Source of the DNA: Buddleja alternifolia
Lineage: Eukaryota; Streptophyta; Magnoliopsida; Lamiales; Scrophulariaceae
Direction of reading: 5' to 3'
Assembly: GCA_019426215.1 (NCBI GenBank)
Contig: CM033396.1
Span: 30,733,154-30,797,153 of the forward strand
Length of the DNA: 64,000 bases
The notes under the pieces were generated by a model. It saw only the letters and a program-made list of their open reading frames with translations, was not told where the DNA came from and did no database searches. The stretch's first letter is position 1, and the number at the start of each line of letters is the position of its first letter. The position numbers were made by a program, and so were the translations under genes. Shown piece after piece: positions 31,868-42,822 of this stretch.

Positions 31868-32383
31868 ATGGGTTCTACATTTGTTTCCTTGATGCCAATG
31901 GTGATCCTCTTTCTTTTGATCCCACATTCCATGGGTGATACTCAAGCACTCATCAATAACATTTGTAGACAAACCGATGATTTCAAATTCTGTCGATACG
32001 TTTTCAGCAAACACGTTAACCCTAATACGAACCCTATAGGGTTAACTCGAATAGCTCTTTCAGTGACATTACAATACGCCTCGAGTACCCTTACATTCCT
32101 ACAAAGGTCACAAGCAGCTGAGAAGGATAAGAATGTAAAAAACCTTTTTACGATTTGCGAAGAAGGGTATCAAGAACTGATTAATGAATTTAAGGATGCA
32201 AACTCTGCATTGGCTAGAAGTGATTATAGTTCTGCGGTATTTGATGTAGAAAAGTGTGATAGATTTGTGAATGATTGTGAATCTGTATTAGGCAGTACTG
32301 TGGCTAAATTGAGTGTAAAGAATTCGCATGCTGGAGTGCTAGTTAAAATGGCATTTGTAAGCAGTGGACTTCTTGGACAGTAA
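31868..32383 (+). CDS. Plant invertase/pectin methylesterase inhibitor-like protein
   Basis: A single-exon, intact 171-residue frame. Residues 1-23 (MGSTFVSLMPMVILFLLIPHSMG) are a classical signal peptide, so the protein enters the secretory path to the cell wall or vacuole. The mature part is helical. Its cysteine pattern is that of the PMEI domain: Cys33 and Cys42 (nine apart, NICRQTDDFKFC) and Cys97 and Cys137 (forty apart) would form the two family disulfides; Cys130 is extra. The family inhibits pectin methylesterase or acid invertase by binding the active-site side; sequence alone does not decide which. Length is normal for the family. The leader AATAAGGTAAAAAAAATGG gives a good plant start context. 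It is the only intact host gene seen, between a SINE and a nested transposon block. Confidence 0.88.
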   Translation: MGSTFVSLMPMVILFLLIPHSMGDTQALINNICRQTDDFKFCRYVFSKHVNPNTNPIGLTRIALSVTLQYASSTLTFLQRSQAAEKDKNVKNLFTICEEGYQELINEFKDANSALARSDYSSAVFDVEKCDRFVNDCESVLGSTVAKLSVKNSHAGVLVKMAFVSSGLLGQ

Positions 32384-32899
32384 TTAGTCCTATTTAATTA
32401 TATGCTTTTCTATATATATACCTTAATTTCCGAACAAAGAATGATGTTTTGATTAAAAATGTTTATACTTAATGGACTTTGGTGATGCACTATATATTAT
32501 TCTATAGTGAGGCTTTGACCTGGAAGTTATAATTCATTGTACGATCAGAATTCTGTAATTTAATTTCTTACTTCTATTACACGAAGGCCAAAGTGTATTA
32601 AAAAAATGCTTTTGTAATGATACTTGTTATGATATGAAAATCAGGGTAAAAGGGAACGGAAAGTCGAATTTCAGAATTCTTCTCAATTCGAAGAGGGAAA
32701 GTAAAATTGTTATTGCTTCTCAATTCAAAGAGAAAAAAATCATATTAAAGCTGGCGAAGACCAATTCTAGATTTGTAGTCCAACAATCTGCTACAGGCCT
32801 ACAAGATCTAGGTAAGATATTTGTATTCATCATGGTTTTATTTTATTTTTCTCAATAAAAGTACCTATGGTCACTATATGCTATATCCAATATAGCTAT
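32384..32899. other. 3' flank of the PMEI-like gene, otherwise unassigned
   Basis: AT-rich sequence containing the probable 3' untranslated region. AATAAA-like words are sparse and no single poly(A) signal stands out. An open frame at 32634-32858 shows no domain and is not called. The end (32892-32899, ATAGCTAT) is the left target copy of the hAT-like element. Confidence 0.45.
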
Positions 32900-33647
32900 G
32901 AAAGGTGTAAAATGGCCACCAAAAAGGCAGGCCTTTTTAAGGCCTTGGCCCATCAAAGGCCTATCATTTTAAGGCATTGGCCTATGACGAGCCGATTTAA
33001 AAAGGCCTTTGGTTGGGCCGGCCTTTTTATGGCCTTGGCCTGTTTAGGGCCAGACCAATTATAGCTCGCGGGCCAAAAAAGCCCGGCCCATTTGATTAAA
33101 TTCTTTTTACGTTAAATAAATAATATATAATAAAATAATAAAAAAATAAAAAAATAAAAACGATAAATACTGACAAGTGTGCAATGGCCATAAAGCCAGC
33201 AATTGTTGATCATTGATCAATGGACAATAACGACCATAAAGCTGTCGAAAAGTTGTTATAGTGCAGATGTTAGGACAATAATGGACAAAAGAACACGAAT
33301 GACAAAAGAAACGGTCAGAGTATGCATACTTTATAAGGATTGACTAGATTGACAATAGAGACAACAAGAGATTCAATGAGATGATGCAAAATTTATACCA
33401 CCAAGCTTCATATATGATGAATCAAGTGACAATGAAGGCAATGAAAAAGACGATACACAAGTTGATGACGAAACATAAGAGGCTGATGTACAAAACTACT
33501 ATGAAGGCTAAATGCGGCAAACCAACAAGAAGGTCATAATCTCGGAGTATATCTAACCCTACATATTAGGGATGATATTTTGGATTCTATAAACAACTAT
33601 TAAAAATAATGTCCCTAGCAAGAATGTATTTTACAAGTCATTGATTC

Positions 33648-34247
33648 TGATGTGAGTATAAATCCGTCTTTGGGCCAAGTTGGGTAGTCCAATACATTGT
33701 GGGCCCAAGCCCAATAATTTTATGAACTTGGATCATTCTAGAAGATATCATATTCGGACAAGCTTAGCTGGAGGCCCAGATGACCTGACCTGCATACGTA
33801 GGAGGCCTAGATGACCCGACCTGCACAGGTAGGGCAGCGCTGATTCTGGACAGCTGGGAGACAAGATCTAATCAATCACCAAGCTTGTCATATATAGACC
33901 TGCGGAGATCAGCCCCAAGATTCTATATATTTACCATTTATACCTTATGAAATATATCCCAAAATAGAGGGATCATGATTTATTCTTATTGCCTTATGTA
34001 TTTTAGGCATAATTGACTTACCATTCTAGCCTACTCATCAATTACTTGTATAAATACCCCCTATGAGGTTGAATAAACCGAGCAACAACTTTACACCCGT
34101 GGACGTAGGTCTTCATTAGACCGAACCACGTAAATCTCTTATTATTTACATTATTGCTCTTATATGATATGTTAAAATCTCACCATAATGCTCATATTAT
34201 CCCTTATTTTAATATAAATATTATTGATGTGAAACCCACACACATCA
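33648..34247 (+). repeat. 5' LTR of the gypsy element
   Basis: Starts TGATGTGAGTATAAATCC and ends CCCACACACATCA. It contains CTTGTATAAATACCCCC (TATA box, about 34048-34064) and, some 30 bases on, the conserved block CCCGTGGACGTAGGTC...GACCGAACCACGTAAATC. It matches the 3' copy with roughly 95% identity by eye. Confidence 0.88.
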
Positions 34248-34248
34248 A

Positions 34249-34267
34249 TTGGCGCCGTCTGTGGGAA
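34249..34267 (+). promoter_or_regulatory. Gypsy primer-binding site
   Basis: TTGGCGCCGTCTGTGGGAA follows the LTR by one base. The TGGCGCC core is typical of plant gypsy elements; I do not assign the tRNA. Confidence 0.7.
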
Positions 34268-36915
34268 TATTGACCGAGACGTGAGTTATATTCACCTTTT
34301 TGTGAAATTATGTAGAATATATGTATATATATAAATGGAGTAGTGAGTACGGCGAAGAAATCCGGCGATGTATGAGAATCTCATTTGCAGTGCGTTAGAC
34401 CTCCAATTTCGAAGACTTTGAAGAATTAACTCTGTATATGATATTCATCTTTGTTATCAATCCTATGTTTACATTTTACACTTTGGCAGGGGAATAAGGG
34501 AGGTGGAAAATCATAATAGAGGTGAATATTTTATTCATCAGCAAGATTTAAAATTTACACTTAAACACATGCCATATCATTATTGCTGTTGGTTAAGGTA
34601 AATCATCTTAATTAGAGCCTGGTTAAGTCAAATGATAACCCCCCCTCTAACGATGATTATCTATGGTGACAGCATGTCCGGTAATCTCTAAACATAGCTT
34701 GGATTGGTTGAATTTGTGTGATATAATAAGTCTAGATTTAATAGTTGGAACTTGTTTCTCTTTTCGGCCAGATTTTTATTAAATAAGTCATTGCCAAATT
34801 TTGATTCAAATACTGCTCGGTTAAAATTCTATTTTTATGCATATTTTTGTAATGGTCGTCAAGAAATAAATGGGTGATTTTCTAATAACAAGTCATCTTT
34901 TGCGTGGGTGATTATTTTCTTTATATGATCTAATGTTTGGCTATGAGATTTCATTTGAGGATAGGAATACTTGCATAAACTTTGTCATTTACAATTTAGT
35001 GCAATTGTGCATAAATTTCCATGTTAAATTAAGGTATAAATATTTACATGTCATGATAAAGAGGATATCATTTGACTTTCCATATGATTGAGATATGACT
35101 TTCTATTTCTATATCAATTCCTTTTTTACGTTGTCGTGCGGAGTGGAAAAATTAAGCGAAACATATGGAATAAGATCATGCTCTGATATTACATTATTTT
35201 TGGAATAAATCAGGCTACTTACCATGTTTATATTACTTTCTTAAATCCTCAATTATCTTATGACATTGAAATGGAAGGTCACAAATAAAGAAGAGAATCC
35301 CTAAGTTCCACTCATATTTTTTATTTTTTGGAAAGCATGAACTCATAATAGATCGGGAATGCATGGTTTACTTTAATCTTTTTATGAAGTCCTTTTTATA
35401 GATCAGCTACAAATCAAGGCGTCAGGAAACTAGCTATGCAGGTATATCCAGGTGTGGCGATCCAGGTAAGCAAATGTGACTGGAGCATACCTAACACAAA
35501 TGAGGGGAAAAGACGGTAATAGCTGGAGCAGCTAAGGCTGCCTAGCAAAGGAGGGAAAAAGACGGTAATAGCTGGAGTAGCTAAGGCTGCCCAGCAAATG
35601 TGGGAAAAATCGGCAATAGCTGGAGCAGCAAAGGCTGCCCAGCAAATGTAGGAAAAATAGCGAATAGCTAGAGCAGCTAAGGTTGCCCAGCTAATGTGGG
35701 AAAAATCGGCAATAGCTGGAGCAGCTAAGGTTGCCCAGCAAATGTGGAAAAAATCGGCAATAGCTGGAGCAGCTAATGCTGCCCAGCAAATGTGGGATAA
35801 ATCAGCAATAGCTGGAGCAGCTAAGGCTGCCCAGCAAATGTGGGAAAAATCGGCTATAGCTGGAGCAGCTAAGGCTGCCCAGCAAATGTGGGAAAATCGA
35901 TAATAGCAGCGAAAGACGGTAATAGCTGATGCAGCTTAGGCTGCTTCGCAAAAGACGGTAATAGCTGATGCAGCTAAGGCTGCTCAGCAAAGACGTTGAT
36001 AGTTGATGCAGCTAAAGCTACTCAGCAAAAACGGTAATAGCCAGAGCAGCTATGATTGCTCAGTAAAGGCAAAAAATGACGGTAATAGCTGAAGCAGCTT
36101 AGGCTGCTCAGCAAAAGACGGTAATAGCTGATGCAGCTAAGGCTGCTCGGCAAAGACGGTAATAACTGATGCAACTAAGGCTGCTCAGCAAGGATGGTAA
36201 TAGCTGAAGCAGCTAAGGCTGCTCAGCAATGATGGTAATAGCTAAAGCAGCTAAGACTGCTCAACATCAACAAATGCGGTAATAGTTGAAGCAGCAAATG
36301 CTGCTCAGCGAAGGTGGGTAATAACGGTAATAGCTGGAGCGGCTTAGGCTGCTCAGCAAAGAACGGTAATAGCTGAGGCAACTCATTTTGTTCAGCAAAT
36401 GAGGGAATCCAGGTTAGGTCTTTGCATGACCGAATGGAAACGTAAAAAGTTCCGTAACAAATCTTCTCCTTGGACATCATTCAGGTATCATGAGCAGAGC
36501 ATTGCGTGCGCATCATAAGCATGGTTAGGCATCATCTACGCATCATGTGCATGCTATTTATCCACACCATAAACTAAGTTGAACTATTATTAAAGTGTTA
36601 TACTTACTGAGACTTTAATGAGGTTTTCGCAAGGCCCACAAATTTCACTAACATTTATCTTCATGAATTTATGATTTTTTGTCTTTTCAGAAAATTTACT
36701 AGCTGAAGGAGTCTACGAGGGAATACTACTCCCTCGCCCATGGAACATGCAAAACAAGGAAAAAATCTATTTTTTGAATTATTTCTAATGTGTTTTACTC
36801 TTATGATTTAATTTATAGGCTCACGAAACCACTAATATCTTTGTGGGAAATCTGAAAAGGCGTGAGGTAATCTTATTTTTTCATAAAATATTTTCTTTTA
36901 CTGTAACAAATTTTA
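34268..36915 (+). other. Gypsy leader region
   Basis: A 2.6-kb untranslated leader between primer site and gag. It holds no domain-bearing frame. From 35480 to 36400 it is a minisatellite (separate entry). From about 36715 to 36840 it repeats, in diverged form, the end of pol found at about 38765-38880 (phrases ACTCCCTCGCCCATGGAACAT here and ACTCCCTAGTCCGTGGAACAT there). Confidence 0.6.
35480..36400 (+). repeat. Minisatellite in the gypsy leader (48-bp then about 38-bp units)
   Basis: From about 35515 to 35895 a 48-base unit (core GCAATAGCTGGAGCAGCTAA) repeats about eight times, with the units at 35694-35903 free of stops. From about 35895 to 36400 a shorter related unit (core GGTAATAGCTGATGCAGCTA, about 38-40 bases) repeats some twelve times with variable spacing. 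The open frame across the 48-base units (16-residue repeats, MWEKSAIAGAAKAAQQ) follows from unit length being a multiple of three and is not evidence of a gene. Confidence 0.88.
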
Positions 36916-38435
36916 ATGGCAGAAGGGAACGTCATGGGAATGATGAATGGAGACGACAACACCGAGAGAGGAAAGAAGGGGATGGTATTCCCGCCTGGAG
37001 ATGAACACAGTCCACACTTGAGACGCCAGCACAACTAGTGAGGCGTTTGGCAAATGATTTGCAAGATCCGATGATAGGCAACTCGCCGGAAGGCCCGGTG
37101 GAGAGAAATATTGTTTTTCCTCAAAGAGTATTGAGCATGGATCTCATCGTTCAAAGACAAGAAGGCATCATCGACAAGGTTGTCACCGAGGTAGTAGATT
37201 CTAAACTTTCAGGTATGACAGATCGTGCATGTAGGGACGATTTCGCATCCCCTCCTCAAAAGGTAGTGTCCAAAGTTGAAAACGTGGAAATTAGGGGTAT
37301 CAACGACAGCACCCCTGACAGAAACTCGGGCAAACTTGCTAAAAGGCTGGAATGTCCGAAAGAAGAAGGAGAGAAAGGAGGTACCGCACCTCAGAAAAAG
37401 CACTTGGCTCCAGAGGAGCGTCACATTCGTTGTCTAGACCTGAAGGATGAGCATGACCTGGCAGGTTGGGCACCCCGACCTGGACTACAGAGAGAACAAA
37501 AGCATGATGAGGAACTACATCAGCCGATGCAGCATTCGCACCACGGCATACCTGGGAAAGATGACCTGTAGAAATGCTGCTATCAGGCTCTCGATAGGCG
37601 TGACAAAGATCTGAAGGATGATGCTAGTAGCTTTGTGTCTGCCAGATCTGGCTGGGCAAACCTCGGGAGGATGGCTAAAGCAAAGGAAAAGCTGGAACAG
37701 ATGGAGCTCATTGCCAAACAAATGGAAAAAGTGGAACGCAAAATGACAGGTGGCAAGATCCAAATGGATCGGGAGATTCCATTCACGAAATCCATCATGA
37801 GGGAGGAATTTCCAAGAGACTTCAAGGTTCTTTCCATCATGCCTTATGAAGGAATGACATATCCAGAGAATCATTTATATACTTTTGGAAATTATACTTC
37901 GCTGCACAGGTATTCTGATGCTATCAAATGCAGGGTCTTCTTGACCACGTTGGCCAAATCTGCTCAGCAATGGTTCAACCAACTTCCTGATAGATCTACT
38001 GGATCTTTCTCGGAGTTTAGCTCAAAGTTCTTACACCAATTCACTAGTAGCAACCGACAAGAGAAAACTCCTTTAAGTTTGTTCAACATAAAGCAAAGAG
38101 GAGACGAGATCCTACGAGCATACGTTGGGCGTTTCAACGCGGCTACGCTGGAAGTACCATCTGCAAAGTCCGACCTAAAAGTCAGTGCTTCTACGCAAGG
38201 CTTGAGGGAAGGAGATCTTTTCAAATCACTTACCAAGAGACTAACCCTGGGCTTCGACGAATTACTCGATCGGGCTGAAAAATACGTCAACATGGAAGAC
38301 GCGCAAATCATGAGGCGATCCGAGTATAGGAAGGACAAGCCTGAGGAGGACAATCGCAATAAGATTCACAGGAGTGGTTGGACATCTAGTCCAGCCCCGG
38401 TGGCCTTACCTGGTCCAGGTATGCATGCCAGATAA
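36916..38435 (+). pseudogene. Gypsy gag
   Basis: Starts at ATG 36916 (MAEGNVMGMMNGDDN). A stop and frameshift near 37035 lead into the long frame 37038-38435, which has one internal TAG at 37569-37571. The conserved retrotransposon gag (capsid) domain is at about 37780-38330: IPFTKSIMREEFPRDFK, then a YxxxMxxxxxxxxxxxCRVF segment, QQWFNQLPDRSTGSFSEF, and GRFNAATLEV. No zinc knuckle is seen before the frame ends. Right after its stop at 38433-38435 the sequence switches to the integrase end, so the protease-RT-RNase H part is deleted at this point. Particle formation by the intact family protein is assumed. Confidence 0.82.
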
Positions 38436-38875
38436 GAAGCGCTCATACCTCCAGATATTAGGGTGCAGACCCATCGGGTCAAATACTTCGAACCTGAGCA
38501 AAACGAGGAGCGACTAAGGGAAGAGCTAGACCTAATCAAGGAAAGCAGAGATAAAACATACATGAGGATAGAGCAGTACAAATAAAGAATCATGCAGAAC
38601 TAAGCAGCAAGGGTGAAGGCAGATCTCTACAGGTGGGTGATTTTGTACTCAAGAGAGTAGATGCAGTGCGCACAGTGAAGAAGTTGGACCCTAACTGGGA
38701 GGGTCCCTACAAAGTAATCAAGGTGTTAACGGGAGGAGCATACGAGCTGGAGGATAGCCAAGGAAAACTACTCCCTAGTCCGTGGAACATACAAAATTTG
38801 AAAAACATTCTATATTCAATTATTTTTGATATGCTTTATTTTGCGATTCAATGTATGGTCTCACCAAATTGCTAA
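38436..38875 (+). pseudogene. Gypsy integrase, C-terminal remnant
   Basis: The frame after the gag stop reads EALIPPDIRVQTHRVKYFEP, then EERLREELDLIKESRDK. After stops near 38583 and 38598 a shifted frame reads GDFVLKRVDAVRTVKKLDPN and WEGPYKVIKVLTGGAYELED. This is the well-known integrase tail (GPY/F-type module) of plant gypsy elements, which binds DNA. The zinc and DDE domains are gone. Confidence 0.82.
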
Positions 38876-39001
38876 TGTATTCGTGAGTAGTGAAGGTTTT
38901 TGTTTTTAGGAAATACCTAAGATTGTAGTACCTTCTTTGCAACGTCAGATGCGGAGCTCCAAAGTTCTAGTAAGAATTTATTTTATAGTTCTGATTATAT
39001 G

Positions 39002-40490
39002 TGTTAGGAAATTTCATGTTAGATGTTTTGATGATGACAAGATAGGATTTTTTGTTAGACCCCAAATTAATGTAAGTTTTGTTTTTTCATAGATTGATGT
39101 ATAAGCGTTTGAAAGTTGTAAATTATTAGGCTTGTAATTTTAGACTAAAGTCGTAGCGACTGAATCGCTAGTAGAATTCTAGGTGAGTCTATTAGAAAAG
39201 AAGTTGAAGACCAGCGTCTGAAATCAGCAAGAGATAACGACCTTCTGCTTAGCGACCGTCAAACGCTAACAGATCTCTTTCCAGAACTCTTTAATCAAGC
39301 GCCCAAATACTCAAGTGACTTATGACAGATTCAATGGGAAATAAATTCTCAAGTCATGAAGGACTTAAATGCAATCATCAACGGGCATTTATTTCCAACG
39401 GGAAATAAATTCAAATTGCATTAAATGCTTGATAGGAGCATTAAATGTGATAAGCAAACATGACCTGTGGACAAGCCACCTTTTTTACTCAGACTGTCAG
39501 AATTTCAGAGATTAAAACTGCTCCCGTCCAATCGGCCCCAGCAGATTTTCAGGAATCTCAGAACTTGGGTATATTCACTCTCTGCGTGAATGACACGCTC
39601 CTACATGTGTCCAACGGACAGATCTCAAGAAAGTGTCTATAAATACCACCCAAACAAAACCCTAAATATGACACACGCGAGAAAACTATTATTGAAAAAT
39701 ATTCACATACTCTTGCTGTGAAAAAGCTTTGAAACTCCATAGCCAAAACCTTCAAGCTTTTTACATACATTCCAAACAGTCACCAAAATATCTCAAACAT
39801 CTTCTACAGAAGAAATCCAAATTCCACTTGAGATATTACAAGTTGTTTGATCTTTCCAAAAACAAACAAAACCCTAGAGATAACCTTCAACCTTTCATCT
39901 GAGTGAGAAAAGTTGTTGTACCCTTTCAGGCAGTATTTCTGAGTGAGAGAAGCTTGAAGAAGACGATCTTCATTGGTGCTGAAGTCTGTGTGATCAAGGA
40001 GCCCAAGATCATTTTCACCTGTTACTATTGTGTAGAAGATTCTGTGTGAATTCTTTGATTATCATCATAGTGAATTCCTCCAAGTGAAAAAGGAGAAGAA
40101 GGACGTAGCTGGGATTACATCACCCAGTGAACCTTACAAAGATTGTGTCTTTTACTTTATTGTCTTAGCACTATTTCATTGCATCATTCATTCTATTGAA
40201 AAGAACAACTCTAAGAAATCAGCGATTAAGATTAATCAATAGAACGCTAAAAACTCATTTCCGCTGTGCTAACCCTGATTAAGCGATCTAAGCGTTGCCC
40301 TACTTTGGTAAACAGCTAAAATCGCTAAGTCTAAGTTAACTCTATCTGAAGTGTTTGACCCATGCTCTCAGTACTCCAAGCGTTCAAAATATTTAAGTGA
40401 TACGAAATTTTTTGAAGTCTAAAAAGACTTCAGGATCTATTCAACCCCCCCTCCCCTCTAGACCCTTTGGTATGCCACTTGGGACCACCA
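39002..40490 (+). repeat. 5' LTR of the Sirevirus-like element
   Basis: Starts TGTTAGGAAATTTCATG and ends CTTGGGACCACCA. TATA box TATAAATA is at 39638-39645. It matches the 3' LTR with only about 20-25 scattered differences in 1.49 kb, plus an 18-bp gap at the GTAATTTTAG site (39136 area). An LTR poly(C) stretch (40445-40452) varies between copies. Confidence 0.92.
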
Positions 40491-40492
40491 AG

Positions 40493-40504
40493 TGGTATCA
40501 GAGC
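40493..40504 (+). promoter_or_regulatory. Primer-binding site of the Sirevirus-like element
   Basis: TGGTATCAGAGC, two bases after the LTR, is the perfect initiator tRNA-Met site of Ty1/copia elements. Confidence 0.92.
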
Positions 40505-40603
40505 GGTTGAAGTAGAAACCTAAGCGTTTCCAAGTGTAACTGCTTGTTTAGATCCATTTTCTCTAAACTTAATCGCTTAAAATTCCTGTTAAAAGACATC
40601 ATT

Positions 40604-42811
40604 ATGGCTTTTAACAAAATGCCTAAGCTAATAGAATCAAATTATGATTCATGGAAACTTAGAGCATTTGCATATCTATGCTCATGTGATAATGAAATGT
40701 GTGATGTAATTACAGATGGCCCCATCAAGATTATGAAAGCTGTTACTCGAGCCCCTGGAGCAGATGAGGCTACTCCAGATGGTTATGTCGAGAAACATAA
40801 GTTAGAATGGACGCCAGAGGATCGAAAAAGAGCAAATCTCGATAATGTTGGACGTAGTGCATTATACTCAGCGTTAGGAGATAATGACGCATTGTTCAAC
40901 AAGATCAAACAATGTAAAACATCCAAAGAAATATGGGACAAATTGGCCATTGTGTGCGAAGGATCAGCACAAATGAAGGAGAATAAGCTCTCCATAGCCA
41001 TGCAACGATTCGAGCATTTCAAGATGCAGTCCAATGAGACGCTAGAACAATTAGATGCAAGATTTACTTTGCTCATCACCGAGTTAGGGTCACTAGACAA
41101 GGAATTAACCAACAAGGAAATGGTTAATAAAATCTTCAGAAGTCTTCCAAGTAAATACTTGATCAAGACAGTTGCTATGAGAGAATCACAAACGCTGGAG
41201 ACACTCACTCCAAAACATGTGTTTTCAGAGTTAAAGGCATTCGAATTCTAGTTAGGAGAAGTCAACGATACAACTACTTCAGTAACCGAATCAGGAGCGC
41301 TAATTGCCACAACCAAAAACAAGGGTAAAGTTATCAATGAGGTTAAGCTAGTAGAGTCAAATGAAGAAAAGGAAATGGCCTCATTAGTTAAGAAATTCAA
41401 GAAATTTCTGAGATATGAAAAGAGAAATCCTAGTGGCCAAACTTCATTTCAAACTCCTCCTGCACCAGCGACCCAGTATCAAGTGCCAGTGTACTCAACA
41501 CCTCAACCAGTAACCCCAATTCCATATCAAGCGCCACAATCGCCTACTCAGAATCTCTCAGCGCCGACAGTCTCAAAGCGATGAACCACTGAACAGAAAA
41601 TGAAAACTAATTTGTGTTATAATTGCAGAAAACCAAGGCACTATCAGGTGAATTGCCCTTATCCAAATGTGTCTAAGCCCACAAGGCAGGATTATACGGA
41701 TAGAAACCAATTCAGGAACAACCTTCGCCAACAAGGTCTGTTAGCGGAATCTGAACCATTCTTCGCACCTGAAGAGGACCTAGAGTCGTCAGATGAAAGC
41801 AGTGATAAAGAACCTACAAGCGACTCAGCGTTGATCTGTCTCATGGTAAGAGATGACGAAATGACTGACAACACGCAACTAGAGGTAACGAATGAATTAT
41901 CTCATCCTCTTTCATATGAAGAATTACTTAACAAAGTCAATCAATACTATAAAGATTGTCAAGATATTGCCAAAATATATCAAACTCACCATGATATCAT
42001 TTCATCGCTTAAAAGTGACAAAATAACGCTCAAAGCAGAATTGCAAGTTCAGCAACAATGCATTGAGAAGAGCAAATCACTTAAGAGTGAAATCATTCAG
42101 TTAAAAGGTGATCTTGATATAATAGTCAAGAGAGAAGCTGACTTGATCGCTAAACTTGCTAAATCAGAGCAGCTTGTCTCATCATTATCAAAAGCTTCTA
42201 GAAAGTTAGATAATGTGACTGAAGTCACTAGATTATTTGGTGAAAAGACCGGTTTAGGATACAATAAATTCGGTAAACAACCAAATAAATCAAATGTTAC
42301 GGCAAATAACAAAGGAAAGGGTGTTACCTTTGTTAAGAAAAGTTCACAAAGCCAAACGCTGAATGAACCCAGCAACATTGGTACGAGGCCAAATGAGAAA
42401 GCCAAAGCTGACTCAGGCAAGGGTAAGGCTAAAGCAAATGATCCACAAAGACAGGCTCATCCAAACGCTCAAAAAGCTAAAGATAAGTCTAATCGCTGTG
42501 AATCAAGCCCTAAGCACCCAGCACCAAAAGTGCAACCCAAGCCAGCGCCAAGGAAATACCAACGTCAAAATCCAAGACAGCCAAGATCATATTATCAATA
42601 CCATGATAATTATGATTATGACTATGATTATTATTATAATCAAGGATATTACTACACACCCAAGAAGCACACACCACAAAATGTGAAACCCAAAAAGGCC
42701 AGTATTCCTACAATGAAGACTAGGCAAATATGGGTTCCTAAAGTTTTAATTCGAACCAAAGTTGCTAACAAGGAAGGACCCAAGAAAACATGGGTACCTA
42801 AGAAGAATTAG
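40604..42811 (+). pseudogene. Sirevirus-like gag
   Basis: The frame starts MAFNKMPKLIESNYDSW and runs about 736 codons in a single frame with two internal stops (TAG 41249-41251, TGA 41582-41584). The N-terminal half has the UBN2-type copia gag fold motifs (WKLRAFAYL, SKEIWDKLAIVCEG, FKMQSNETLEQLDARF). Then comes a Pro/Gln-rich linker, a CCHC knuckle CYNCRKPRHYQVNC (about 41615-41656), an acidic patch, a Lys/Leu heptad region likely to form a coiled coil (about 41900-42230), and a long Lys/Pro/Tyr-rich basic tail. This long gag with a coiled coil after the knuckle is typical of Sireviruses. Confidence 0.85.
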
Positions 42812-42822
42812 AACTATCCTTA

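Noticed and set aside
32634..32858. 74-codon frame downstream of the PMEI-like gene
   Set aside because: Low-complexity Lys-rich product, no domain, no start context, likely chance in AT-rich DNA.
35694..35903. Open frame of 69 codons made of 16-residue repeats
   Set aside because: It lies wholly inside a minisatellite whose unit is 48 bases, a multiple of three, so openness is automatic; other units carry stops.
35480..36400. Array resembling a CRISPR at first sight
   Set aside because: No unique spacers between the repeats, unit drift is gradual, and the setting is a plant retrotransposon.
42363..42686. Second plus-strand frame in gag and minus-strand frames over gag and pol
   Set aside because: Shadows of the gag and pol frames, which have clear motifs.
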